From: Acidimicrobiia bacterium | Lineage (GTDB): Bacteria; Acidobacteriota; Terriglobia; Bryobacterales; Bryobacteraceae | Reading direction: 5' to 3' | Length of the DNA: 64,000 nt | NCBI GenBank assembly: GCA_016871315.1 | Contig: VFZE01000007.1 | Location: 82,360-146,359, forward strand | Shown here: in pieces, positions 1 through 7,592 of the stretch | Layout: every line of letters begins with the position of its first letter | Numbering within the stretch: the first letter of the stretch is position 1 | Translations under genes and position numbers: made by a program | Notes under the pieces: model-generated | What the model saw: only the letters and a program-made list of their open reading frames with translations | Told to the model about the DNA's origin: nothing | Databases searched by the model: none

Positions 1-279
1 CAGTCTCAGCGCTGGGTACAATACCGTCTCCCGCACTGGCTCCAGCAGTATCTCCCCGCCTGCCAGAATCACGCTCCCCGCCTTTTCCTCGCCGCCGTGC
101 TCCACGTCCAAATACGTCATCCGCTCCGGAAAATTCCCGATCACCCGCGCGTAGTTTGCCCGCGACTCCTCCACTACCTGCACCAGTTCCTCCCCGTGAT
201 ACGGCCGGAACCGGTCTTCATAGCAATGCGCACATCGCCGGTGACACAGCCAGCTCATTACGTAGTAGATCGATTCCAT
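1..279 (-). CDS. Radical SAM protein, N-terminal 93 residues (runs off the window)
   Basis: Reading the minus strand from ATG at 279 gives an open frame to the window edge with no stop. Residues 12-19 read CHRRCAHC, the CX3CX2C signature that binds the [4Fe-4S] cluster of radical SAM enzymes, and it lies close to the N-terminus as expected. A GGAGG ribosome site (285-289) lies 5 nt before the ATG, so the start is well supported. Only the first part of the TIM-barrel is present (an ILAGGE stretch near residue 71), so the substrate cannot be named. The upstream region 280-475 shows no other gene. Confidence 0.75.
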   Translation of the reverse strand, partial: MESIYYVMSWLCHRRCAHCYEDRFRPYHGEELVQVVEESRANYARVIGNFPERMTYLDVEHGGEEKAGSVILAGGEILLEPVRETVLYPALRL

Positions 280-475
280 TGGTACCTCCATCCTACATCC
301 GTTTGGCCAGTCCCCAGGTTACGCTGGTACTTCCCCTCTGCTTGTTGTCTTTGGGCGGATTGCCGCATAGCCTAAGGCGCTAGCCCCCTCAAACGGGATG
401 AAGTTGCGCTGAATCAGCCAAATAGGTTTACATTGGCATAAGAGTATTCTTTTGGAAAACTAAGGGCGCCTTGCA

Positions 476-504
476 TTGACCTGGTACTAGGACGCCTATA
501 CAAT
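476..504 (+). promoter_or_regulatory. Sigma-70-type promoter of the response regulator gene
   Basis: TTGACC (476-481) and TACAAT (499-504) are separated by exactly 17 bp and lie upstream of the regulator start at 528. The predicted transcription start is near 511, giving a short leader with an AGGAG at 519-523. Confidence 0.6.
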
Positions 505-527
505 TTGGTCGTGGTACCAGGAGTTGT

Positions 528-1325
528 ATGAGGGAGGAAATGAATCTGAAATCCAATACCGAGGTTGCCGGCCTGGCTGAGTTGGCTTCCTCCACGGCGC
601 TGGTCTCTGAGGACCAGCCCGCATCTCAGGACGAGGCTGCCGCGCCGGTTAAGATCCGCATTGCCATCATCGACGATCATCCTATCGTCCGCGACGGCCT
701 GCGCAAGCTGCTTGAACTGGAGGACGACTTCCAGGTCGTCGCCGAGGGCGACAACGGCCGCCAGGCGCTGGAGATCATTGAAGACCTTCAACCGGACGTC
801 ATGCTGCTTGATCTGAAAATGCCCGGCGTCGACGGTCTAACCGCGCTGCAAAGCCTGCAGCACACCCCGCACAAGACCCGCATCATCGTGCTCACCGCCT
901 CTGAAGATAAGAACGAATGGGTGCAGGCCATGAAGCTCGGCTGTTCCGGGATCGTCATCAAGCAGACACAACCGGATCTCATCGTAAAGAGCATCCGCAA
1001 GGTCCAAACCGGTGAGATCTGGCTCGATTCTCACACCACCGCCGCCGTCATGCGCCAGTTCGCCTCACCCGCCGATCATCTTGCCGCCGCCGGTCCTAAG
1101 GGCCGAGAACGTTCCCCGCTCTCCAACCGCGAACGGGAAATCGTCGCTCTGGTCGCGCAAGGCTACAAGAACAAGGAAATGGCCGAGAAGATGTTCATCA
1201 GTGAGCAGACCGTGAAGAACCATCTGCACAACATCTTTGATAAGCTCGGCGTTTCAGACCGCCTGGAACTCGCACTCTACGCCATCCATAAAGGACTACA
1301 CCTCGGCCAAGAAGCCAAACAGTAG
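528..1325 (+). CDS. NarL/FixJ-family response regulator
   Basis: Two-component response regulator, 265 aa, cytoplasmic DNA-binding protein. After about 35 unconserved residues the receiver domain begins (IIDDHP acidic pocket near residues 46-48). The phosphoacceptor Asp lies in LLDLKMPG near residue 94, followed by the conserved Thr and Lys of a REC fold. A linker leads to a C-terminal LuxR-type helix-turn-helix (about residues 198-255, LSNREREIV ... SEQTVKNHL). No sensor kinase lies next to it, so the signal is unknown. A second ATG at 540 follows a GGGAGG by only 2 nt; the ATG at 528 with AGGAG 4 nt upstream is preferred. It is transcribed alone from the promoter at 476-504. Confidence 0.9.
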   Translation: MREEMNLKSNTEVAGLAELASSTALVSEDQPASQDEAAAPVKIRIAIIDDHPIVRDGLRKLLELEDDFQVVAEGDNGRQALEIIEDLQPDVMLLDLKMPGVDGLTALQSLQHTPHKTRIIVLTASEDKNEWVQAMKLGCSGIVIKQTQPDLIVKSIRKVQTGEIWLDSHTTAAVMRQFASPADHLAAAGPKGRERSPLSNREREIVALVAQGYKNKEMAEKMFISEQTVKNHLHNIFDKLGVSDRLELALYAIHKGLHLGQEAKQ

Positions 1326-1417
1326 TCTTCGCGTCTCTCGGTGCGCCCCTGCTACGCTCGAAGAAAATAGTTATTCAGCGGAACAAAACAGACGCCTGAC
1401 ACGTACGTCTAATTAAT

Positions 1418-1487
1418 CGAGGAAAAAACGTCTCCGCGCGAGCACCCTTTCCCCAACCATCCAATGTTCCGCGCGGAGACGTCCTCG
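1418..1487. repeat. Long imperfect palindrome / hairpin between genes
   Basis: ACGTCTCCGCGCG (1428-1440) is the exact reverse complement of 1470-1482 (13 bp), with a 29-nt loop. The stem continues outward with CGAGG (1418-1422) against CCTCG (1483-1487) after a five-A bulge, giving 18 paired bases. It lies about 95 bp after the response regulator stop and before a decayed gene. There is no U-tract, so it is not an ordinary intrinsic terminator. The rest of 1326-1595 shows no gene. Confidence 0.6.
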
Positions 1488-1595
1488 GGTTCTAATACAC
1501 CTGCAATCATAATTCCCAATTGCTGTCCGCGCAACAAGATTTTACACCCCGCCACTCTCTGCTGTAATTCACCACAGGCACCACCCCGGTGTGTA

Positions 1596-2060
1596 TCACC
1601 GCCGGAACGCCGCCGCCTTCCTCTCCTTCTTCCTCCCAGCTTGCAATGGCTCGTTCATGAAATCTAGAAATGGCATCATTACTTCGAACCGCGTCCACAA
1701 TTCCCCATACAAGCCCGCCTGTCCCGCCAGCTTTCCTTCCAGCGTCACATAAAAATACCACTGCTTCCGCCGCAGCAATTCCTCCGCCGGATGCTCCGCG
1801 GCAAATCCTTTCGGGACTCTCCGCAGTTGCTCCCCATGCAACTCACCCATCAGATGCTTCACCGCCTTCGCACCCGTCAACCGCTCAAACTCCTCATGCT
1901 CCTCGGCCAGCATCCCGCGCAGGATCCGCAGTTCATCGGGCCCCGGTATATACACCCCCCAGCGCAGGGCTGTACTTCAGCGTGTCGCCGGGCATGCTTG
2001 CCCAGGCTACGGTGCCGGAACGTCGCCGCGATATGGGTCTTGTGAATCGTGCCATCGGTT
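1596..2060 (-). pseudogene. DUF2461 (TIGR02453-type) gene relic
   Basis: The C-terminal half (ORF 1596-1955, start VYIPGPDELRILR) matches the end of the DUF2461 family: a PDELRILR helix, later ELHGEQLRRVPKGF, and an LYGELW...F near the end. The preceding family motif KTHIAATFRH is found further upstream in a different frame (about 2010-2050), so at least one frameshift separates them. The N-terminal half (the family is usually a little over 200 aa) is absent because murB starts there on the other strand. No start codon or ribosome site remains. Function of the family is unknown. Confidence 0.7.
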
Positions 2061-2076
2061 CCTCCTCTTCTCTCGC

Positions 2077-2082
2077 TATAAT
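2077..2082 (+). promoter_or_regulatory. -10 element next to the murB start
   Basis: A perfect TATAAT lies 6 nt before the TTG start at 2089. No convincing -35 is seen. The geometry predicts a transcription start at or beside the start codon (leaderless). Confidence 0.45.
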
Positions 2083-2088
2083 CGGTGC

Positions 2089-3087
2089 TTGCCGGCCAGC
2101 GTTCCTCCATCTTACCGTCCGTCTCCCGCCTTGGACCAGATTGCCGCTCAGCTCCGCGCTATCCCCGATCTTCTCGTGCGGGAAAATGAGCCCCTCCGGC
2201 TCCACACCCGTTTCGGCATCGGCGGTCCCGCCGCCCTGTTCGCCGACTGCGCCACCGAAGATGCCTTCGCCACCGCCATGCGTGCCGCCTCTCTCGCCCA
2301 AATCCCGCTCACCGTCATTGGCGGCGGCTCCAATCTTGTCGTCTCCGATAAGGGTTTAGACGGCGTTGTCATCCGCTACCGCGCCGAATCCATCCGCGCC
2401 GATGGCCTCCACCTCCACGCCGATGCCGGAGCTGAGCTGCAAACCCTCGTCGACTTCTCCATCGCCCAGGGCCTCAAGGGCCTGGAAACCATGACCGGCA
2501 TTCCCGGCTGGGTCGGCGCAGCCATCTACGGCAACGCAGGGGCCTACGGCCATTCCATCTCCGAGCGCGTCCACCACATACGCTTCTGGGACGGCGAATC
2601 CATCCGCGAATTCCCGAACGCCGAATGCCAGTTCGCCTACCGCGAAAGCATCTTCAAGCGCCACAAAGCCTGGATCATCTTCTCCGCCGAGCTCCTCATG
2701 GATCGCGCCGATCCATCCGACCTCCGCCGCATCGCCGAGGAGATCCGCCAGATCCGCGATGCCAAGTATCCCCCCTCCATGAAATGCGCCGGCAGCATTT
2801 TCAAAAACTGTCTCTTTGCCCAGTTGCCCGCCGCCGCCGCCGCCGAAGTTCCTCCGCACGTGGTCCGCGAAGGCAAGGTCCCCTCCGCCTGGTTCCTCGA
2901 ACAGGTAGGAGCCAAGGGCATGCGGCGCGGCCACATCCACGTCGCCGATTACCACGCCAATCTCGTCTACAACGCCGGCGCTGGCGCCGCCGCCGACCTC
3001 TGCGCACTCATCGCCGAACTCAAGCAAAAAGTCCGCGCCCGTTTCGGCTTCGATCTCGAAGAGGAGGTCCAATATGTCGGCTTTTAG
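2089..3087 (+). CDS. murB: UDP-N-acetylenolpyruvoylglucosamine reductase
   Basis: Cytoplasmic flavoenzyme that reduces UDP-GlcNAc-enolpyruvate to UDP-MurNAc with NADPH, the second committed step of peptidoglycan precursor synthesis. FAD-binding motifs are visible (LRLHTRFGIGG near residue 36, VIGGGSNLV near 75, and the TGIPGWVGAAIYGNAGAYG stretch). The substrate motifs FAYRES and CAGSIFKN (catalytic Ser) and the C-terminal acidic LEEEVQYVG are all present. Length (332 aa) fits. The annotated start is TTG at 2089; an in-frame TTG near 2133 is the alternative, since no ribosome site is visible. The 3' end overlaps the next gene by 14 bp, suggesting coupled translation. Confidence 0.93.
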   Translation: MPASVPPSYRPSPALDQIAAQLRAIPDLLVRENEPLRLHTRFGIGGPAALFADCATEDAFATAMRAASLAQIPLTVIGGGSNLVVSDKGLDGVVIRYRAESIRADGLHLHADAGAELQTLVDFSIAQGLKGLETMTGIPGWVGAAIYGNAGAYGHSISERVHHIRFWDGESIREFPNAECQFAYRESIFKRHKAWIIFSAELLMDRADPSDLRRIAEEIRQIRDAKYPPSMKCAGSIFKNCLFAQLPAAAAAEVPPHVVREGKVPSAWFLEQVGAKGMRRGHIHVADYHANLVYNAGAGAAADLCALIAELKQKVRARFGFDLEEEVQYVGF

Positions 3088-4210
3088 CCGCGCTCTCCCG
3101 CTCGCCCTTGCCGCCGCGCTTTCTCTCTGCGCCCAACCACGCTCACGCGCGCGCGATCTCGGTATCCCTTTCGACGGCCAGCCCGGCCGCTTCAACGCCA
3201 TCACCGACGTCGCCGGCGTCGAGGTCGGCCACAGCACCATCATCCAGGGCGACGGCCCTCTCCCAGTCGGCAAAGGACCAGTCCGCACTGGCGTCACCGC
3301 CGTGCTCCCACGCGGCCGCGGCGGCGTCATGGACCCCGTCTTCGCCGGATGGTTCCCGCTCAACGGCAACGGGGAAATCACCGGAACCGCCTGGCTCGAG
3401 GAAAGCGGCTTCCTCGAAGGCCCGGTCCTCATCACCAACACCCACAGCGTCGGCGTCGTCCGCGACGCCGTCATTGAATGGCAGATCCGCCGCGGCCTTC
3501 GCGATCCCGCACGCGGCTGGTTCGCCCTCCCCGTCGTCGCCGAAACCTACGACGGCTACCTGAACGACATCAACGGATTTCATGTCCGCCCGCAACACGC
3601 CTTTCAAGCTCTTGACTCCGCCCGCGGCGAAGCGGTCGCCGAAGGCAGCGTCGGCGGTGGCACCGGCATGATCTGCCATGAATTCAAGGGCGGCATCGGC
3701 GCCTCTTCCCGAATCGCCGGCCCCTACACCGTCGGCGTACTCGTCCAATGCAACTACGGCCGCAGAAGCCAGCTTCGCGTTGCCGGCCTCCCCGTCGGCC
3801 GCGAAATCACCGAAGGCAGTTGGCGCGGAACCGAACAAGGCTCCATTATTATCCTGGTCGCCACCGACGCTCCGCTTCTCCCGCACCAGCTCAAGCGCCT
3901 CGCACGCCGCGCCGCCATGGGACTCGCACGCAACGGCAGCGTCGCCGGCAACAGCTCCGGCGATCTCCTGCTCGCTTTCTCCACAGCCAACCCCGGCGCA
4001 GCCTCCGCCGCCACCCTCCGCATGCTCCCCAACGAAAACATGGACCCGCTTTTTGAAGCCACCATCCAGGCCACCGAGGAAGCCATCATCAACGCCATGG
4101 CCGCCTCCGATACCATGACCGGCGTCAACGGCCGCAAAGTCCTCGGACTTCCCCACAACCGCCTTCGCGACATCCTCAAAAAATACAACAGGCTCACCCC
4201 TGCCAATTAG
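3074..4210 (+). CDS. P1-family (S58, DmpA-like) aminopeptidase, exported
   Basis: Self-processing N-terminal-nucleophile peptidase of the DmpA/BapA family, which releases N-terminal residues or cleaves beta-peptides. An N-terminal hydrophobic stretch (residues 4-21, ALPLALAAALSL) looks like a signal peptide, so a periplasmic location is likely. The mature part begins with the family's GRFNAITDVAGVEVGHST. Autocleavage is expected inside GNSSGD near residue 292, before the Ser nucleophile, followed by LLLAFSTAN. A strong GAGGAGG precedes the ATG, which lies inside the end of murB. The stop overlaps the convergent MFS gene stop by 4 bp. Confidence 0.9.
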   Translation: MSAFSRALPLALAAALSLCAQPRSRARDLGIPFDGQPGRFNAITDVAGVEVGHSTIIQGDGPLPVGKGPVRTGVTAVLPRGRGGVMDPVFAGWFPLNGNGEITGTAWLEESGFLEGPVLITNTHSVGVVRDAVIEWQIRRGLRDPARGWFALPVVAETYDGYLNDINGFHVRPQHAFQALDSARGEAVAEGSVGGGTGMICHEFKGGIGASSRIAGPYTVGVLVQCNYGRRSQLRVAGLPVGREITEGSWRGTEQGSIIILVATDAPLLPHQLKRLARRAAMGLARNGSVAGNSSGDLLLAFSTANPGAASAATLRMLPNENMDPLFEATIQATEEAIINAMAASDTMTGVNGRKVLGLPHNRLRDILKKYNRLTPAN

Positions 4211-5415
4211 CTCAACTCCCGCCGCCCCGTCTCCGGCAGCGCCATCATCAGCGCTGCCGCCACCGCAAAGAACGCCGAGTTGATCAGCAGCCCATGACTC
4301 AGCCCGTGCGCGTCGGCCACCGCGCCCACCGCCCACGGCGCCGCCGCCGATATCGCCCGCCCGAAGTTGTAAGCGAACCCCATCCCCGCCCCCCGGCTCG
4401 CCGTCGGAAACAGCTCCGCCAGCATCGCGCCGAACAGCGAAAAGTATCCCGACCCGAAAAATCCCATCAGCGGAGCCAGCACCAGCAACGCCGCCGCGGC
4501 CGAGTCTCCCGCCCACTGCGGAGCCAGTCCATACACCGGCGTTAGCGCCGCCGCCGCGCCCATATAAAACAGGAACACCGGCCGCCTCCCGAACCGGTCC
4601 GCCATCCACCCGAACGTCAGGTATCCCGCCAGCGCCCCGCACTGCATCGCGAACATCCACGCGCTTCCCGCCGACAGCCCCAGTCCCGCTCCCCCCGCCT
4701 CCCGCGGCGCCGAAAGAAAACTCGGCAGCCACGTGAACAGCCCCCAATATCCCAGCAGCACCGCCGTCGCCACCGACGTCCCCAGCAGCGTGTTCCTCCT
4801 CAGCGGTTCCCGGAACAATGCGCTCAGCGGAGCCGCCTTCTCCTGCTTCAGCCACGCCTCCGGCTCCGACACCTTCCGCCGGATTCCCACCGTCACCAGC
4901 GCCGGCAGCACTCCCACCAGAAACAACGCCCGCCACCCCCACGTCGGCAGAATCAACGCCGCCAGCACCGCCGCCAGCATGTAGCCCAGCGCCCACCCAG
5001 ACTGCATCACACCGATCGCCCTCGCCCGCTGATGCGCCGGCCACCATTCCGCCACCAACACCGCCCCCGCCGACCATTCCCCCCCCCGCCCCCGCCCCCC
5101 CAAAAAACGCCACGCCAGCAGCGATCCCAATCCCGTCGACAGCGCCGTCCCGCCCGACGCCAGCGAATAAACCAGAATCGTCAGAATCAGCGTCCGCCTC
5201 CTCCCGATCCGGTCCGCCAGCATCCCCGCGCCCACTCCTCCCACGGAGGAGGCGACCAGTGTGAACCCGCTCACCAGCCCCGCCTGCGCCGCGCTCAGCC
5301 CGAACTCCTCCCTAATCGACTGAATCGCAAACACATAAAGCAGCACATCGCAGGCATCCAGCAAGAACCCAACCGTCGCCGCCCACAGCGCCATCCACTT
5401 TGGCTCGCTCTTCAT
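4207..5415 (-). CDS. MFS transporter, sugar-acid/aromatic-acid:H+ symporter type
   Basis: Inner-membrane permease with 12 predicted helices. The two MFS signature loops are present (DRIGRRR after helix 2 and DRFGRRP after helix 8), and GGEWSAGAVLVAEWW in helix 4-5 is typical of the AAHS/SHS group carrying organic acids. The substrate cannot be read from sequence. I place the start at ATG 5415 (MKSEPKWMALW); a GTG 39 nt upstream would add an unlikely hydrophobic leader. TATACT (5426-5431, minus strand) lies 10 nt before this ATG. Convergent with the peptidase gene, with overlapping stops. Confidence 0.88.
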   Translation of the reverse strand: MKSEPKWMALWAATVGFLLDACDVLLYVFAIQSIREEFGLSAAQAGLVSGFTLVASSVGGVGAGMLADRIGRRRTLILTILVYSLASGGTALSTGLGSLLAWRFLGGRGRGGEWSAGAVLVAEWWPAHQRARAIGVMQSGWALGYMLAAVLAALILPTWGWRALFLVGVLPALVTVGIRRKVSEPEAWLKQEKAAPLSALFREPLRRNTLLGTSVATAVLLGYWGLFTWLPSFLSAPREAGGAGLGLSAGSAWMFAMQCGALAGYLTFGWMADRFGRRPVFLFYMGAAAALTPVYGLAPQWAGDSAAAALLVLAPLMGFFGSGYFSLFGAMLAELFPTASRGAGMGFAYNFGRAISAAAPWAVGAVADAHGLSHGLLINSAFFAVAAALMMALPETGRRELS

Positions 5416-5425
5416 CAACCCGGCA

Positions 5426-5431
5426 AGTATA
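5426..5431 (-). promoter_or_regulatory. -10 element of the MFS gene
   Basis: TATACT on the minus strand ends 10 nt before the ATG at 5415. No clear -35. The predicted 5' leader is only about 3 nt. Confidence 0.35.
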
Positions 5432-5519
5432 ACGAAAAAAAGTAACCCCTCCACCCTAAACTACGCCTTTTCAATCGACGCGCTCTTCCGCTATCCTATG
5501 GGAAGCCTGTACCGCGTTT

Positions 5520-5544
5520 CTGAGCCGCGACCGTAGGGAGCGGT
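5520..5544. repeat. Dispersed 25-bp repeat, copy 1
   Basis: CTGAGCCGCGACC at the left end and AGGGAGCGGT at the right end are shared with 56131-56155; only 2 of 25 positions differ (GT against CA in the middle). The outer CCGC/GCGG bases can pair. Here it lies between the divergent MFS and HlyD genes. Confidence 0.6.
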
Positions 5545-5567
5545 TTTCACACGGAGAGAGGTCAACT

Positions 5568-6911
5568 ATGTCCGCTATCGGCAATCCGCGAATTTCACCC
5601 GTTGAGGCTCCCCCTTCCCACAGCGCTCCCGCCGCTCAGCCCACTCCCGGCGGCAAGTTCCCTCGGAAACTCTCGCTCCTCTCTCTGCTCATCCTCGCCG
5701 GCGCTCTCGCTGCCTGGCAATCCTGGCTCAAGCCCGCCGCCCCAGACCCCGCCACCGCCGCGATTTCTCTCATCCGTACCACCCGTGTCGCTACCGCCAA
5801 TCTCGACCACACTCTCCGCATCTCCGGTCAAACCTCCTCCCGCGAATACCAGAACATCACCGCGTCCATCATGCGCGGCCCCGATGCTGGCCGCGAGATG
5901 ATCCTTCTGTTTCTCATCCAATCCGGTAAACAGGTCAAGAAGGGCGACCTGCTCGCACAGATCGATTCCAAGTCGCTCGAGGACCACGTCGACGACATCG
6001 CCGCCGACATCACCAACGCCGAGGCCGATATCCGCAAGCGCAAGGCCGAGCAGGCCGTCGATCTCGAGAATCTCAATCAGACCATCCGCGTCGCCAAGTC
6101 CGACCTCGAACGCGCTACTCTCGATGCCAAGCCCAGTGAAGTCCGCACTCCCATCGATCAGGAGTTGCTCAAGCTCGCCGTCGATGAAGCCGCCGCCCGC
6201 TACAAGCAGGCGCAGTCCGACGTCGAGCACAAACTCGTCGGCTACAAGTCCGAAATCCGCATCCTCGAAATCACCAAGTGGCGTCACGAAAACCATCGAG
6301 AACGCCACAGGATTGACCTCGTCCGGTTCACAATTCGCTCTCCCATGGACGGCCTCGCCGTCGTCCAAGCCACCTTCCGCGGCGGGGAATGGAATCTCAT
6401 CCAGCAGGGCGATCAGCTCTTCCCCGGCCAACTCTTCATGAAGGTCGTCAATCCTGCCAACATGCAGGTCGAGGCCCTCATGAATCAGTCTGAAAGCGAC
6501 CTCGTCCGCATTTCCCAGAAAACCAGCATCCAGTTCGACGCCTTCGCCGGCATGAAGTTCCCCGGCAAGATCTACACCATTGGCGCTCTCGCCACCGGCG
6601 GCTTCCGCCAGAACAACTATATCCGCAGTATCCCCGTCCGCATCTCCATCGATGGCTCTGACCCACGCCTCATCCCCGACCTCTCCGCCTCCGTCGACAT
6701 CCTTCTCAAGCGCGAGGAAAACGTCACCAGAGTCCCGCTCGGCGCGGTCTTCCAGGATGGCAGCCAGGACGTTGTCTTCGTCAAGTCCGCCGGCAAGTTC
6801 CAGAAGCGCCCCGTAACCCTCGGCGCCAAGAACGCCACTCACGCACGCGTCATCTCCGGCCTCTCCTCCGGCGAGGAAATCGCACTCTCCCGCCCGCCCT
6901 CGGGCGTATAG
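5568..6911 (+). CDS. HlyD/RND-type periplasmic adaptor (membrane fusion) protein
   Basis: Adaptor subunit of a tripartite efflux or secretion pump, anchored in the inner membrane and reaching across the periplasm. A proline-rich N-terminus is followed by one membrane segment (about residues 33-50), a lipoyl-type half motif (KQVKKGDLLAQID near 125-140), a long charged coiled coil (about 145-235) and the second half with beta-barrel (FTIRSPMDGLAVV onward). The AGAGG at 5557-5561 fits ATG 5568. Neither an RND or ABC permease nor an outer-membrane channel lies beside it, so it is an orphan adaptor. 447 aa is normal for the family. Confidence 0.85.
   Translation: MSAIGNPRISPVEAPPSHSAPAAQPTPGGKFPRKLSLLSLLILAGALAAWQSWLKPAAPDPATAAISLIRTTRVATANLDHTLRISGQTSSREYQNITASIMRGPDAGREMILLFLIQSGKQVKKGDLLAQIDSKSLEDHVDDIAADITNAEADIRKRKAEQAVDLENLNQTIRVAKSDLERATLDAKPSEVRTPIDQELLKLAVDEAAARYKQAQSDVEHKLVGYKSEIRILEITKWRHENHRERHRIDLVRFTIRSPMDGLAVVQATFRGGEWNLIQQGDQLFPGQLFMKVVNPANMQVEALMNQSESDLVRISQKTSIQFDAFAGMKFPGKIYTIGALATGGFRQNNYIRSIPVRISIDGSDPRLIPDLSASVDILLKREENVTRVPLGAVFQDGSQDVVFVKSAGKFQKRPVTLGAKNATHARVISGLSSGEEIALSRPPSGV
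6874..6907. repeat. 34-nt segment at the HlyD gene end, duplicated at 7093-7127
   Basis: AGGAAATCGCAC...GCCCGCCCTCGGGCGT occurs here and again at 7093-7127 with one inserted base and one substitution (33 of 35 aligned positions equal). Its right part (CGCCCG, 4-nt loop, CGGGCG) can form a small hairpin at the end of the gene. Confidence 0.6.
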
Positions 6912-7092
6912 GGTAGCGTAGCGCCGGAATCCGCGTGGGGCGGGCCTTCAGCCTCGCCCGCTTAAAGTGGGCAGGCCGGCAAGGTCAGCCGCTTCCATTT
7001 CCGCCTGCCGAAAGTGGATATGCACGCCGCTACTTGGCTGTATCACGCACAAACCGGACTGACCCAACTCACGCACCCGTCATCGCTGGCCC

Positions 7093-7127
7093 AGGAAATC
7101 GCACCTCTCCAGCCCGCCCTCGGGCGT
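7093..7127. repeat. Second copy of the 34-nt HlyD-end segment
   Basis: A 35-nt near-copy of 6874-6907, with one extra C and one C-to-A change. It lies between the HlyD gene and the enolase-like relic, outside any coding frame. Confidence 0.6.
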
Positions 7128-7128
7128 C

Positions 7129-7252
7129 CAAAGCTGCCGCCACCAGCCCCACCAACTCCGTCCAGGGCCATCCAGCAGGCCAGCATGTATGTCCCCATCC
7201 GCGCCCAGCAGCGATCGCGTCCGCTTCACCAGTTCCGCGTCTTCTCCTCACA
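7129..7252 (-). pseudogene. Fragment of a mandelate racemase/rhamnonate dehydratase-like gene
   Basis: The minus strand encodes ELVKRTRSLLGADGD, which matches the intact enzyme at 9212-10474 in the same segment. In another frame it continues as WTELVGLVAAAL, aligning with WTERYTLEMAELL of that enzyme. DNA similarity to 9700-9800 is also clear. A frameshift separates the two pieces, and no more than about 40 residues of a roughly 400-residue protein remain. It is most simply a relic of a duplicate copy, or of a related gene once present beside the survivor. Confidence 0.65.
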
Positions 7253-7424
7253 CACCGGGGCAACCCGGTCGCGCGTCTGGAGCCGGTAACACTGACCACC
7301 AGTGTGATCAGCAATACTCTGAGCGGATGACGCGCCATCCTAAGTCGACCCCGCCGAGGCGAGCCCCGGTCGAATTGCGACGGTGTTAGGCTACGGCTGT
7401 CAATCCCATCTTCGACGTCGCTGC

Positions 7425-7556
7425 ATGAGCTCTGGGCCATCGGCAAAAGCGCGGCGTGTCTTCGCCGCGCTGAAGCGTATCGGCTGGCGTCATGATCGCA
7501 CGGAGATGTGGCCTCGCCCGCCATTGTGGCTGGAAAACGGGCCATCAGGAAGTTAG
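7425..7556 (+). pseudogene. HicA-like toxin N-terminal fragment
   Basis: A 43-codon frame from ATG 7425 begins MSSGPSAKARRVFAALKRIG and continues W R H D R. This resembles the first helix and strand of HicA-type mRNA interferases (KARDVLxALxRxGW). The following QxGSH segment with the catalytic His, expected in HicA, is missing. The frame goes on with unrelated residues to a stop. No HicB partner is seen. The family assignment rests on a short match. Confidence 0.4.
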
Positions 7557-7592
7557 CCCTCGCCGAGCATGTCGTCCATTAAGCGCCGCTGA

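Larger units (their letters stand above)
6912..7592. other. Intergenic stretch without an intact gene
   Basis: About 680 bp between the HlyD gene and the CmcI-like gene. It holds the second copy of a 34-nt repeat (7093-7127), an enolase-superfamily fragment (7129-7252, minus) and a HicA-like fragment (7425-7556, plus). Open frames elsewhere in it have no recognisable family or ribosome site. Confidence 0.6.

Noticed and set aside
3143..5113. A 656-codon minus-strand frame over the peptidase and MFS genes
   Set aside because: Antisense or shifted shadow of two genes with clear families; the composition is almost entirely Gly, Ala, Val and Asp.
5416..5454. GTG at 5454 as start of the MFS protein
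   Set aside because: It would add a 13-residue hydrophobic leader before the first helix, without a ribosome site; ATG 5415 fits the family start.
6936..6961. GCGGGC...GCCCGC hairpin after the HlyD gene as an intrinsic terminator
   Set aside because: The stem is short and no T-run follows; such pairs are common by chance in this base composition.
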